DNA from: Fidelibacterota bacterium
GTDB lineage: Bacteria > Marinisomatota > Marinisomatia > Marinisomatales > UBA1611
DNA: 17,825 nucleotides
Assembly (NCBI GenBank): GCA_002694025.1
Contig: NZKX01000086.1
Location: 1 to 17,825, forward strand
Reading direction: 5' to 3'
Positions 1-7,624 of this stretch are shown in pieces. How positions within the stretch are numbered: position 1 is the first letter of the stretch; each line of letters begins with the position of its first letter. The notes under the pieces are model-generated. The model had not been told where the DNA came from, did no database searches, and saw only the letters and a program-made list of their open reading frames with translations. Both the position numbers and the translations under genes were made by a program.

Positions 1-1406
1 GTAGCTGCATCAAAACTATTTAACCCACTCGATAAAAAGCCAGCCAAAATTCCTGATAATATATCCCCTGTTCCGGCTGTTGCTAAACCAGGGTTCCCAG
101 AAACATTTACAACTGCTTTATTATTATTCAATGTACATATTGGTACTTGTTTTATCAATAAAGTATGATTAAATATTTTTAGAGTATCTTCCATAATTGT
201 AGGGAAATCTGATATGATATTTTCTACTTTGATGTTTATTAAGCGAGAGAACTCTCCAAAATGTGGCGTAATAATTAAAGGTGCTTGTCTATTAGATAAT
301 TCATTTAAGGAATTAGAATAAGGAAAAAGTCCATCCGCATCTAAGATTAACGGTTTGGAAATAGACTCTACGAGTTTTCTTATTAGTAATTGGGTTGATT
401 TGTTCGTTCCTAATCCTGGACCAACTAAAACAGAATCAGCCCATTCAACTTTATCCATAATAGAGTCGTAATGCGAAATATCTAAATAACCTCTTTCTTC
501 ATCAGGGAGAGAAAGGGTTATACCCTCAATTAAATTTGTTTCATAGACATAGTTTAATGAATATGGAGTTGTAGTGGTTGTTAATCCCGCTCCACTACGT
601 AATGCCGCATTAGTTGATAATATTGCTGCGCCAGTCATTCCTTTAGACCCCGCAATTATTAAAACTTTTCCGGATATATACTTATGATTATCCAATTCGG
701 GTTTTTTTAGAATTTTTTTACATTTTTTCTCTGAGAATTTTTTCCAGTTAATGCCTCCTATTTCCTTATCAGAAATTTCTGGAAACCCTATATCTTCTAC
801 AATTATTTGCCCACAATATTCAGGTCCTTTTTTTAAAATCATTCCTAATTTTGCATAACCAAATGTAATTGTCTTATTTGCTTTCACAGCAATAGAGCTG
901 ACTTCGCCTGTATCCCCATTAAGCCCACTTGGAATATCAATTGATAATACTTTTGAATTAGATTGGTTTATCCATCGTATATATTTAAAAATTTTGGTAC
1001 TAATAGGTCTACTTAATCCTGTACCAAATAGACCGTCTATAATTAAATCAGGATAGCATCTGTTTTGCGTTTCTAAAAAGCAAGAAATGAAGATATCTTT
1101 TTTTTTACATTCAAGGAAATACTTCATACCCTCTCCACTAATTTCCTCTTCTGGCATTAAAGTATGAATGTTTATATTATAATTATCATCCTTAAGAATG
1201 GATGCAGCTGCAAATCCATCACCTCCATTATTACCCTTTCCGCATATTACTAATATTTCTGGATTTTGTACTTTTTTCAATAAAGATTTTGCAACACTTG
1301 AAACACAACGCCCGGCATTTTTCATCATCGAATGACCATTTCTACTGTATTTTTTTAATGCTATTTCATCAAGCCTTTTGGCCTGCATGTTTGTCAATAG
1401 CTTCAT
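1..1406 (-). CDS. nnr: Bifunctional NAD(P)HX epimerase / ADP-dependent NAD(P)HX dehydratase (partial, C-terminus cut by window edge)
   Basis: Repairs hydrated NADH/NADPH in the cytoplasm: the N-terminal YjeF_N half epimerises R- to S-NAD(P)HX and the C-terminal carbohydrate-kinase-like half dehydrates S-NAD(P)HX using ADP. I translated the minus strand by hand from the ATG at 1406-1404 and found the frame open to the left edge (468 codons). Visible motifs: GKGNNGGDGF at residues 56-65, then DGLFGTGLSRP and SIDIPSGLNGDTGE, all typical of YjeF_N. The second half has IIAGSKGMTGAA, GPGLG (329-333) and the NnrD signature GNPGLATAGTGD ending at Asp448, where the catalytic Asp is expected. Full-length homologues are about 500 residues, so roughly 30-40 C-terminal residues are missing. 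The start codon overlaps the acpS stop (ATGA), indicating translational coupling. The acpS-nnr adjacency is common in bacteria. Family assignment is secure. Confidence 0.95.
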   Translation of the reverse strand, partial: MKLLTNMQAKRLDEIALKKYSRNGHSMMKNAGRCVSSVAKSLLKKVQNPEILVICGKGNNGGDGFAAASILKDDNYNINIHTLMPEEEISGEGMKYFLECKKKDIFISCFLETQNRCYPDLIIDGLFGTGLSRPISTKIFKYIRWINQSNSKVLSIDIPSGLNGDTGEVSSIAVKANKTITFGYAKLGMILKKGPEYCGQIIVEDIGFPEISDKEIGGINWKKFSEKKCKKILKKPELDNHKYISGKVLIIAGSKGMTGAAILSTNAALRSGAGLTTTTTPYSLNYVYETNLIEGITLSLPDEERGYLDISHYDSIMDKVEWADSVLVGPGLGTNKSTQLLIRKLVESISKPLILDADGLFPYSNSLNELSNRQAPLIITPHFGEFSRLINIKVENIISDFPTIMEDTLKIFNHTLLIKQVPICTLNNNKAVVNVSGNPGLATAGTGDILSGILAGFLSSGLNSFDAA

Positions 1407-1780
1407 CTTTGAATATACAAAGCAGATGCTGTAGCATAAAATTCAGTATGGGAAATAGATACTTTACACTCCCATTCGGATATAAAATGAAGATCCACTA
1501 TTGGGGCACCTGATTCAGAAGGTAAAATTTCTATATCTTTGAAAGAAATTGGAGTCTCATATCCTGATGATTTGACGGCCTTTATAATAGATTCTTTTGC
1601 TGCAAACCTCCCAGCATAATGTAAACTCGGTGATGATTTACTATCACAATACTCTTGTTCAAGATTAGTGAAGATTTTTTCTTTGAATCTCTTTCCGCTT
1701 TTTTCTAGTAGGTCATTAATTCTTGTTACTTCTACAATATCTGTACCAACAAAAAAATTAAGAGAGTCCATTACTTTCAT
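1403..1780 (-). CDS. acpS: Holo-[acyl-carrier-protein] synthase
   Basis: Transfers 4'-phosphopantetheine from CoA to a serine of apo-ACP, activating it for fatty acid synthesis in the cytoplasm. The 125-residue length is normal for the family. Signatures: GTDIVEVTRI at residues 12-21 with the metal-binding Asp14, RFAAKES near 58-64 with the Mg-binding Glu, and SISHTEFYATA near 108-118. The ATG at 1780 gives a 23-base overlap with the upstream HAD gene. The in-frame ATG at 1771, preceded by a weak GAAAG, is an equally reasonable start and would shorten the protein by three residues. The stop overlaps the nnr start by four bases. HAD-acpS-nnr therefore look co-transcribed. Nothing suggests loss of function. 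Confidence 0.95.
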   Translation of the reverse strand: MKVMDSLNFFVGTDIVEVTRINDLLEKSGKRFKEKIFTNLEQEYCDSKSSPSLHYAGRFAAKESIIKAVKSSGYETPISFKDIEILPSESGAPIVDLHFISEWECKVSISHTEFYATASALYIQR

Positions 1781-2456
1781 TAATTATTAATACTAGTTGA
1801 TTAATATCATTCAAATCCCAATCTGCGCCTGAATTAATAGTCCCAAATGTATCTCCGTATCGCGCGAAAGCAGTTTTCATACCAATTTTTTTTGCACCAA
1901 CAACATCTCGCTCTGGCCAATCACCAACCATGATAGTATCTTCTGGCTTAAGCTTCAGAGATTTCAAACACAATTGAAATGGTTTTGAAGATGGTTTCCT
2001 TTCACCGCTATCATCAAATGTAATGACGACATCAAAGTAATGATAAAGGTTAAGATAATATATCCTCATCCAAGCCTCCCGGCTAGGAGCGTCAGACACT
2101 ACACCTAGCTTTATACCTAGCTTTGCTAAAGACATGAGAGTTTTGTGAACATTTGGATAGGCCATTAGATTGGCTTCTCTTGCTCTTCTATATGCTACAA
2201 TTCCTGCAGCAAGATACTTATGTTCTATATGTCCTAGTTGTTTTTTAATAAAAACATCAAATACTTTCTGATTTTCCCAGCCAAATTCTTCATAAATGGC
2301 AATGATTTCTTTGTAAGCTTGCCCTTCTTCAAGAATTAACCCAGCTTCAATCATACCCTTTATTGCAGCTTTGACAGCAAATTCCTTCATCTTCATAAAA
2401 TCAAGTAGCGTATTGTCAAGATCAAATACGATGCCTTTTATTGTATTTTGGGACAT
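1758..2456 (-). CDS. HAD superfamily (subfamily IA) hydrolase
   Basis: A cytoplasmic haloacid-dehalogenase-type hydrolase, probably a phosphatase of unknown substrate. All four HAD motifs are present: motif I FDLDNT at residues 11-16 (nucleophile first Asp), motif II VVSDAP near 119-124, motif III Lys in the RKPSSKPF stretch near 153-160, and motif IV GDWPERDVVGAK near 178-189. A helical cap lies between motifs I and II, as in subfamily I. The motif IV stretch and the following MKTAFARYGD resemble, from memory, a HAD family common in archaea (TIGR02253-like). That resemblance is an inference. The gene starts 9 bases after the TPR gene stop and overlaps acpS, so it sits inside an operon. The 232-residue length is normal. 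No Shine-Dalgarno (SD) sequence is evident before its ATG, consistent with coupling to the upstream gene. Confidence 0.85.
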   Translation of the reverse strand: MSQNTIKGIVFDLDNTLLDFMKMKEFAVKAAIKGMIEAGLILEEGQAYKEIIAIYEEFGWENQKVFDVFIKKQLGHIEHKYLAAGIVAYRRAREANLMAYPNVHKTLMSLAKLGIKLGVVSDAPSREAWMRIYYLNLYHYFDVVITFDDSGERKPSSKPFQLCLKSLKLKPEDTIMVGDWPERDVVGAKKIGMKTAFARYGDTFGTINSGADWDLNDINQLVLIINESNGLS

Positions 2457-2465
2457 TATAAAAGA

Positions 2466-3758
2466 TTATTTTTCGTATTTGGAAGGATTATTTATTTCAT
2501 CAATTTTTCGCTCAGCCATCTTTCGCCAATCTCTATCTTTCCTTGCTTCCTCAAAATGCCGTTTTGCACGAGTTTTATTTTTTTTGCCCATTTCCGCTAT
2601 ACCTAATTCTAACCAACCCCCACCGAATCTTTTTTTAATATCAATGCAAGATTGAGCTGCCGCAATTGCTTTGTCCCATTCCTTAACATTATTGTACGCA
2701 GATGCAAGATTAAAATATTTATTAAAATCTTTTTTATCAAGTATAGTAGATAGGCTTAAATTTTCTATTGCATCTTTAAATTTTTCTTGTGCCAGGTAGA
2801 GAATCCCTAGCCGCATAAATCCGTCAGCGTAATCAGGGTCTATTTGAACAATAGTTTTCAACATATCCTCAGCAGCAACATAATCTCCAATATCGGTATA
2901 TAATTTACCTAAATTGCCATATGCCTTAGTGTACCCAGGGTTGATTTCTATGGCTTTGTTATAATGAAATATTGCATCTTGGTTATTCCCATCTGCTTCA
3001 TAAGCTGTCCCTAGAGTAAACCAAGTTTTGTCGTGATCTGGCTTAATTTCAATTACCTTTTGCAAGGATTCTATAGCTTTTTTTGACTGACCCTGTTTTT
3101 TTTGTAATACTCCAAGTTGAAAGTATGCAAGATAAAATTCTGAATCATACTCTAAAGCTTTTTCGTAATAATTAGTTGCCTTGCTAATGTCTCCCCTTTT
3201 ATATGATTTATTTCCCGCATTTAAAAACTGCTTTGTAACGTTGTCTAAACCTTTTCGGGCTTTTTTGTGTTCTGGATAAATACTTAAAGCCTTTTTAAAA
3301 TATTCTGCTGCTCCTTCAATATCTTTTTGCCTAAATCGTGTAAGTCCTTTATAAAACTCTGCATCAGGAAAATAGGGATGATCTTTAGAAATTAGATCAT
3401 AACTTTTTATGGCATCTTCGTAAAGTCCTTGCTGTACATTACGGTTTCCGTTTTGAATATTCTCTGAGATTTGGGTAACAATATTTGACCATTTCCTAAA
3501 ATCCTCATCTTTTTGAACAGCATCTATTGCAAATTCATTTGCCTTCTTTAAATCACCTTTATGTAAATAAAGCTTTGATAAGCTCTTGATGGCAGGAGCA
3601 AACGAAGGATCTAATTTCAGCGCAGCATTAAACAGCTCTTCTGCAGATACTAAATTTCCAGAATCTAATTCTAAATCGCCTTGTTTCAATAAATTTTCTG
3701 GATCTTGGGAAAATAAAGTTCCCCATGCAAAAAAGTAAATTAATAATTTTAATAGCAT
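2466..3758 (-). CDS. Exported tetratricopeptide-repeat protein
   Basis: A 430-residue protein made almost wholly of TPR units after a short signal peptide (hydrophobic residues 2-17, then SQDPENLL). About ten degenerate 34-residue repeats run from about residue 21 to 405, with typical TPR positions (for example AYFQLGVL near 211, TWFTLGTAY near 245, AYGNLGKLY near 279). The region around 85-120 is more divergent. TPR arrays are protein-protein interaction scaffolds, so I infer a periplasmic or outer-membrane-associated adaptor; the partner is unknown. The start is well supported by AAGGAAG a few bases before the ATG. The next gene upstream is the secreted coiled-coil protein, which may be functionally linked. 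There is no lipobox Cys. Confidence 0.85.
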   Translation of the reverse strand: MLLKLLIYFFAWGTLFSQDPENLLKQGDLELDSGNLVSAEELFNAALKLDPSFAPAIKSLSKLYLHKGDLKKANEFAIDAVQKDEDFRKWSNIVTQISENIQNGNRNVQQGLYEDAIKSYDLISKDHPYFPDAEFYKGLTRFRQKDIEGAAEYFKKALSIYPEHKKARKGLDNVTKQFLNAGNKSYKRGDISKATNYYEKALEYDSEFYLAYFQLGVLQKKQGQSKKAIESLQKVIEIKPDHDKTWFTLGTAYEADGNNQDAIFHYNKAIEINPGYTKAYGNLGKLYTDIGDYVAAEDMLKTIVQIDPDYADGFMRLGILYLAQEKFKDAIENLSLSTILDKKDFNKYFNLASAYNNVKEWDKAIAAAQSCIDIKKRFGGGWLELGIAEMGKKNKTRAKRHFEEARKDRDWRKMAERKIDEINNPSKYEK

Positions 3759-3844
3759 TGATCTTCCTTTATAAAATTTATCTATTTAAAGTATTTAAAA
3801 AAAATAGGGATGGTTATTTTACCAAAAAAAATATTCCAAGAATA

Positions 3845-5005
3845 TCACTTTTCATCTTTTGCATCTGCATTAGCATCTAATTTTAATTGAAGCTCAAGCA
3901 TCTGATTATTTATTTTTTTTGAAGAACTTTCCATCCTAATCAATTTTTTATTGATCGCATCAATATTATCACCTAAGAGATTTAGTTTTTCCGCTGTTAA
4001 TTGATTTTCCCGATTAAAAGATAAAACCTTCTCATTAAGAATGTCTAGCTCGCCCTTTAAATCCATAAGATTTTGAGATATAATTTTTCTTTCTGCTTGG
4101 CCTTTATCATCCACGGAAATAATCTTAACATTTATTTTATTTATATCTTCTTTAATTTTTTGTAATTGAGAATCAATAGTATTGTATCTGGAATTTATAT
4201 TAAGAACGAGATCTTCTTTCTGAATAATTAAAGCCCGGTTAATATCTTTAATGGAGTTTGAATTTTGTTTAATCCCGCTTTCAACATCACTGAATTGGCC
4301 TTGTACTCTAATAACTTCTTGTATATTATTTGCTAAGGCTCCCGACATCATATCAATCTGATTTTGACTGTTTTCATGGCGCATGTTCAAATCTTGTATA
4401 TCTTTTTTAGTTGTTGCTAAGTTTCCTGATAGTAAATATGATCTGTCATTATTTACATTTAATTTATTATTTATTTTTTTAACTAAGTTATCTAAGCTTT
4501 GTAAAGTATCACTTAATCCGGTAATCTTTTGATTATGTTCTGCGATCCGAACGCGATTATTGGTAAGGTCATCATTATTATATTCTAAATTTTGATCATG
4601 TTGTCGCGATTTTGATTGTAACCTCAATAATTCTATCTCATATTCATTTTGAATAGCATCAATATTTTGAAATAGATCATAAAGATCTTTCAATGAAAAA
4701 CTAAGAGAATCTTTTAGATGGTTTAGTCGATTGGAAAGAATCTGAACATTGCTGTTAAGGTATTCAAGGCGATCAGAAAAATAGGTTAGGTCCCCTTTCT
4801 TTCCTGTGTCCTCCCTGCCAAGAATATCTGAAGGAATAATCTTTATAGTTCCTTGATCCGTTTTTAAGAAGATACGATTTTGATTTTCATTAACAACTTT
4901 TCCCTGCAAAATAGAACCATCCTTTAGGAAAAAAATAGTTATTTCTTGGCAATAAACATTTGTCAAGATACAAAAACATAACGATATTATTATTTTTATT
5001 AACAT
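3845..5005 (-). CDS. Secreted protein with Sm-like N-terminal domain and long coiled coil
   Basis: I do not recognise a named family. The 386 residues start with a signal peptide (hydrophobic 2-18, followed by CQEI). Residues 24-62 form a small beta-rich module with the pattern FLKDGSILQGKVV...IFLKTDQGTIKIIPSDIL, like Sm-like or SH3-like barrels found in secreted bacterial proteins. Residues about 75-380 are almost entirely coiled-coil-like, with many Asn/Leu/Ile/Lys residues and repeated motifs such as LNSNVQILSNRLNHL and INKINVKI. The end, DANADAKDEK, is charged and soluble. The Cys19 context (NVYC) is a poor lipobox, so periplasmic release is more likely than lipidation. It may form long parallel rods in the periplasm, in the way coiled-coil spacers or YbgF-like proteins do, but this is inference. 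No SD precedes the ATG. A weak promoter candidate lies at 5030-5058. Confidence 0.75.
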   Translation of the reverse strand: MLIKIIISLCFCILTNVYCQEITIFFLKDGSILQGKVVNENQNRIFLKTDQGTIKIIPSDILGREDTGKKGDLTYFSDRLEYLNSNVQILSNRLNHLKDSLSFSLKDLYDLFQNIDAIQNEYEIELLRLQSKSRQHDQNLEYNNDDLTNNRVRIAEHNQKITGLSDTLQSLDNLVKKINNKLNVNNDRSYLLSGNLATTKKDIQDLNMRHENSQNQIDMMSGALANNIQEVIRVQGQFSDVESGIKQNSNSIKDINRALIIQKEDLVLNINSRYNTIDSQLQKIKEDINKINVKIISVDDKGQAERKIISQNLMDLKGELDILNEKVLSFNRENQLTAEKLNLLGDNIDAINKKLIRMESSSKKINNQMLELQLKLDANADAKDEK

Positions 5006-5029
5006 TAGTTTGCGAATGTAAAACCCGAG

Positions 5030-5058
5030 AATCTAAACGAATGGAATGATTAGATCAA
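5030..5058 (-). promoter_or_regulatory. Candidate sigma-70-type promoter for the coiled-coil/TPR gene unit
   Basis: On the minus strand, TTGATC (5058-5053) and TAGATT (5035-5030) are separated by exactly 17 bases. Each matches four of six consensus positions. It lies between the terminator at 5074-5099 and the ATG at 5005, the place where a promoter is required if the terminator works. In AT-rich DNA such matches are frequent, so this is only a candidate. Confidence 0.35.
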
Positions 5059-5073
5059 CTTATTGAAAAAAAT

Positions 5074-5099
5074 AAAAAGCCCTGTTTTCAGAGCTTTTT
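5074..5099 (-). terminator. Intrinsic terminator after tRNA-Leu
   Basis: An 11-base-pair stem (5074-5084 with 5089-5099, one G-U pair) closes a 4-base AAAA loop, read on the minus strand. It is followed by a T-rich run (TATTTTTTT). It lies 5 bases past the 3' end of tRNA-Leu and is the expected end of the pgk-tpiA-secG-tRNA transcript. The A/T ends of the stem are symmetric, but on the plus strand there is no gene to terminate. Confidence 0.85.
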
Positions 5100-5104
5100 A
5101 TATG

Positions 5105-5188
5105 TACCGAAGGCCGGACTCGAACCGGCACGGGATTCATCCCACATGCCCCTCAAGCATGCGTGTCTACCAATTCCACCACTTCGGC
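5105..5188 (-). tRNA. tRNA-Leu (anticodon GAG)
   Basis: The minus strand folds into a full class II tRNA of 84 bases. The acceptor stem is GCCGAAG with CTTCGGT, whose first pair is G1-U72. The D arm contains TGGTAGAC. The anticodon stem CATGC/GCATG closes the loop TTGAGGG, giving anticodon GAG (reads CUC/CUU). A long variable arm with the pair GGGAT/ATCCC follows, then the T arm with GGTTCGAGTCC. The discriminator is A73, which is normal for leucine tRNAs. The next genomic bases are CA, so the CCA end is not fully encoded. The 5' end is only 10 bases after the secG stop. E. coli has the same secG-tRNA-Leu(GAG) adjacency (leuU). Identity is secure from anticodon, long variable arm and context. 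Confidence 0.97.
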
Positions 5189-5198
5189 ATAGGACTAA

Positions 5199-5543
5199 TT
5201 AATCACTTTCCAAATCTAGAGTTGCTTCACTATCGATAGTCTCAATTTCAGCAGGTTGGAAATTTTCGCGCCCTTCGGCAGCATCTTTAACTAATGATGA
5301 AGCACCACTGTCCCTTTTACTAGTCAATACACTTATTAATACTGCAAGTGTAAGGAATAATGTTGCCAGCCAGGTAGTAATTCTACTAAGAACATTACCC
5401 GCGTTTTGACCACCAAGCATAGAACTAGCAGCATTCCCACCAAAAGTTCCTGATAGACCTCCTCCTTGACTAGCCTGCATAAGTACTACAGTAATGAGCA
5501 ATACACTAATTATTGTATGAATGATAATTAAAAATCCTGTCAT
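5199..5543 (-). CDS. secG: Preprotein translocase subunit SecG
   Basis: Small inner-membrane subunit of the SecYEG channel, which aids SecA-driven export. The 114 residues have two membrane segments (about 3-22 and 55-73) joined by the signature loop with QGGGLSGTFGG at residues 26-36. The C-terminal tail from about 75 is acidic and likely disordered, a common SecG extension. The ATG at 5543 overlaps the tpiA stop (ATGA) and is preceded by AGGAG at a 7-base distance, so both coupling and an SD site support the start. The stop is 10 bases before tRNA-Leu, with no terminator between, which implies a joint transcript. The tpiA-secG order is widespread in bacteria. Confidence 0.95.
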   Translation of the reverse strand: MTGFLIIIHTIISVLLITVVLMQASQGGGLSGTFGGNAASSMLGGQNAGNVLSRITTWLATLFLTLAVLISVLTSKRDSGASSLVKDAAEGRENFQPAEIETIDSEATLDLESD

Positions 5544-6295
5544 GCTTTTCTCCTGATTTTTTCAACATCGTTAATTATTTTTACAAATGACTTCTTGGAC
5601 AGGCTTGCACCGCCGATTAAAAAACCATCTACTCCATCTATTTTAATTAATTCTTTTGCATTTTCAGTGTTTACTGAACCGCCGTAAAGTATATGACAAT
5701 TATATGATTTGGGGAATAATTTTTTAAGTGTTGATTGAATAAAATTATGCGCATCAAAGATCTGCCTTTTATCTGCTGTTTCACCAGTACCAATTGCCCA
5801 AATTGGTTCATATGCAATTATACAACTATCTATTGAATTAATTCCCTCTAATCCTTTTTCAAGCTGGTTTTGAAGAAAACTCTCTGTAGAACCTTCCCTT
5901 CTTTCATCAATTGTTTCTCCAATACAAATAATAGGTTTAAGATTGTTAACGAGAGCTGCTTTTAGCTTTTTGTTTATTTCTGTATTACTTTCTTTAAAAA
6001 ATTGGCGTCTTTCAGAGTGGCCTACAATTACATAGCTCACGCCACACTCAGTCAACATTTCAATTGAAACTTCTCCTGTATATGCACCAGAATTTTCCCA
6101 ATGAAAGTTTTGCGCACCTAAATAAAATGGTGAATTCAGCACTACATCATTTAATCCAGTAAAAGCTGGAAAAAAAACTACTTTTGTATTTTCAATATCG
6201 GAAGTACTCTCTTGCACAACTTTTATGAACTCCTTACCCTCAAGAGGCGTTTTATTCATTTTCCAATTTCCAGCAACTATGGGTTTTTTATTCAT
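5540..6295 (-). CDS. tpiA: Triose-phosphate isomerase
   Basis: Interconverts dihydroxyacetone phosphate and glyceraldehyde-3-phosphate in glycolysis and gluconeogenesis (cytoplasm, usually a dimer). From the ATG at 6295 the protein has 251 residues, the family norm. Active-site residues are present: Asn10 and Lys12 in GNWKMN, His93 in VGHSERR, Glu163 in AYEPIWAIGTGE, the phosphate-binding GGS near 205-207 and LIGGASL near the end. A 14-codon in-frame extension exists to 6337, but it lies inside pgk and is not conserved TIM sequence. GGAGAG at 6301-6306, 5 bases before the chosen ATG, decides the start. The gene begins one base after the pgk stop and ends overlapping secG by 4 bases, so the three genes form a tight operon. 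Confidence 0.97.
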   Translation of the reverse strand: MNKKPIVAGNWKMNKTPLEGKEFIKVVQESTSDIENTKVVFFPAFTGLNDVVLNSPFYLGAQNFHWENSGAYTGEVSIEMLTECGVSYVIVGHSERRQFFKESNTEINKKLKAALVNNLKPIICIGETIDERREGSTESFLQNQLEKGLEGINSIDSCIIAYEPIWAIGTGETADKRQIFDAHNFIQSTLKKLFPKSYNCHILYGGSVNTENAKELIKIDGVDGFLIGGASLSKKSFVKIINDVEKIRRKA

Positions 6296-6296
6296 T

Positions 6297-7484
6297 TTAT
6301 CTCTCCAATGATTTAATGGCTGGTAATGTATTACCACTTAGTAATTCTAAAGATGCTCCACCACCAGTTGAAATATGAGTCATATTTGAATCCAATCCAA
6401 ATAATTCTAAGGCAGCGGCTGTATCTCCACCTCCTACAACGACTTTTACATCTTTTGATGCTATCTTTGATAAAATTTTTCCCAGTTCCCTCGTACCATT
6501 AGAAAATTGTTTTTTTTCAAAAACACCCATTGGGCCATTCCATAAGATAGTCTTTGAAGAAAGCAGAATAGACTTATATAATTTTAAACTTTCCTCACCT
6601 ATATCTAATCCCATAGCATCTTTAGGAATATCTTCAACCGAAAAAAAACCATCTAAAGGTTCGCTATTTAATGACTTAGAGCACAGTATATCAGTAGGAA
6701 AAACTAATTTAACATTTTTCATTCTAGCCTTATTTATCAAATTTATTGCTACAGGCACCATCGATTCTTCAAGAAGGGATCCACCTATATTTTTACCCAT
6801 TGCTTTCATAAATGTGAATGCCATTCCACCCCCAATAATAATGTTATCCGCTTTATGAATAAAATTATCTATCAGCTTAATTTTTGTACTAATTTTTGCT
6901 CCGCCAACAATAACAGTTAAATCTCTATTAGGTTTATCCATTAGATTTTTTAAAAAATTTAATTCCTTATGCATGAGCCAACCAATACCACAGTGTTTAA
7001 AATGGGATGTCACACCAACGTTTGAAGCATGTGACCTGTGAGCTGTGCCAAACGCATCATTAATAAAAATATGACCATGCTTTGATAAGACTTTTGCAAA
7101 TTGTTGATTATTTTCAACTTCTTCACTGTGGAAACGTAAATTTTCTAGAAGATGAATTTCTCCTGGTTTTAGCCCTATTGATGTGTCAACTGCATTGGAG
7201 GAAATACAGTCTTCAGAAAACTTGATCGGCATTTCCAGCAGTTTCGCTAGTTCCTCACCAATAGGCATTAGACTAAGTTTCTGTGAAAAAGTTCCGTTAG
7301 GCCTACCCAGATGAGAAATAATGGTAACTGATGCACCCCCATCAATACAACTTTTTATTGTGGGAAGAGCAGCTTTTATTCGAAAATTATTACCAACTAA
7401 ATTACCATCCATTGGTACATTAAAATCAACTCGAAGTAAAATATTTTTACCCCTAATGTCAAATGCCTTTAAGGTTCGAACCAT
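6297..7484 (-). CDS. pgk: Phosphoglycerate kinase
   Basis: Transfers the acyl phosphate of 1,3-bisphosphoglycerate to ADP in glycolysis (cytoplasm, monomer). The 395-residue length is normal. Substrate-binding motifs: RVDFNVP at residues 18-24, an Arg near 35, SHLGRP at 57-62, then LLENLRFH and AHRSHAS. The nucleotide side has VIVGGAKISTKI, WNGPMGVFE and the Gly-rich VVVGGGDTAAA near the C-terminus. No key residue appears lost. The ATG at 7484 lacks a clear SD but aligns with the family N-terminus. It is the first gene of the pgk-tpiA-secG-tRNA-Leu unit, and its promoter must lie in the 7485-7624 spacer, shared with the divergent gene. The usual partner gap (GAPDH) is not next to it. Confidence 0.97.
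   Translation of the reverse strand: MVRTLKAFDIRGKNILLRVDFNVPMDGNLVGNNFRIKAALPTIKSCIDGGASVTIISHLGRPNGTFSQKLSLMPIGEELAKLLEMPIKFSEDCISSNAVDTSIGLKPGEIHLLENLRFHSEEVENNQQFAKVLSKHGHIFINDAFGTAHRSHASNVGVTSHFKHCGIGWLMHKELNFLKNLMDKPNRDLTVIVGGAKISTKIKLIDNFIHKADNIIIGGGMAFTFMKAMGKNIGGSLLEESMVPVAINLINKARMKNVKLVFPTDILCSKSLNSEPLDGFFSVEDIPKDAMGLDIGEESLKLYKSILLSSKTILWNGPMGVFEKKQFSNGTRELGKILSKIASKDVKVVVGGGDTAAALELFGLDSNMTHISTGGGASLELLSGNTLPAIKSLER
6301..6306 (-). promoter_or_regulatory. Ribosome binding site that fixes the tpiA start
   Basis: GGAGAG read on the minus strand, inside the last codons of pgk, sits 5 bases upstream of the ATG at 6295-6293. It supports this start over the in-frame ATG at 6337, which would create a 41-base overlap with pgk and a non-conserved N-terminus. 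Confidence 0.8.
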
Positions 7485-7624
7485 ATTTTTAAAATATTTT
7501 CTGTTGGAAAAATAATCTGATTTTAATTAATAAATCAAAAATTGATAAATAAACTTACTTAATATTACTAGCCGAATACTTATTATGGTAAGACTCTTTA
7601 TAAAAATTTAAATTTTTGTATATA
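7485..7624. promoter_or_regulatory. Divergent intergenic spacer with promoters for pgk and the receiver/ATP-grasp gene
   Basis: This 140-base, very AT-rich spacer separates two divergently transcribed genes and so must hold both promoters. Plus-strand candidates are TTGATA at 7542-7547 (five of six -35 matches, but no good -10 at the right distance) and TATAAA at 7599-7604, close to the start. On the minus strand a TTGATT at 7538-7533 could be a -35. None forms a convincing pair, and no operator-like inverted repeat is obvious. Confidence 0.35.

Noticed and set aside
1099..1110. Run of nine T bases in nnr (and an eight-T run near 2578-2585 in the TPR gene) considered as a phase-variable tract
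   Set aside because: Such runs are common in this AT-rich sequence as Lys/Phe codons, the genes are housekeeping or scaffold types, and the frames are intact.
1202..1513. Plus-strand open frame of about 103 codons
   Set aside because: It lies antisense to nnr and acpS, which have strong family motifs, and its translation is low-complexity with no known motif.
3759..3844. Spacer between the TPR and coiled-coil genes searched for a terminator or small RNA
   Set aside because: It is A/T-rich with no stable hairpin; only the SD of the TPR gene stands out. Its upstream promoter could not be told from background.
6296..6337. A 14-residue N-terminal extension of tpiA
   Set aside because: It lies inside the pgk coding end, is not conserved TIM sequence, and an SD site precedes the internal ATG at 6295.
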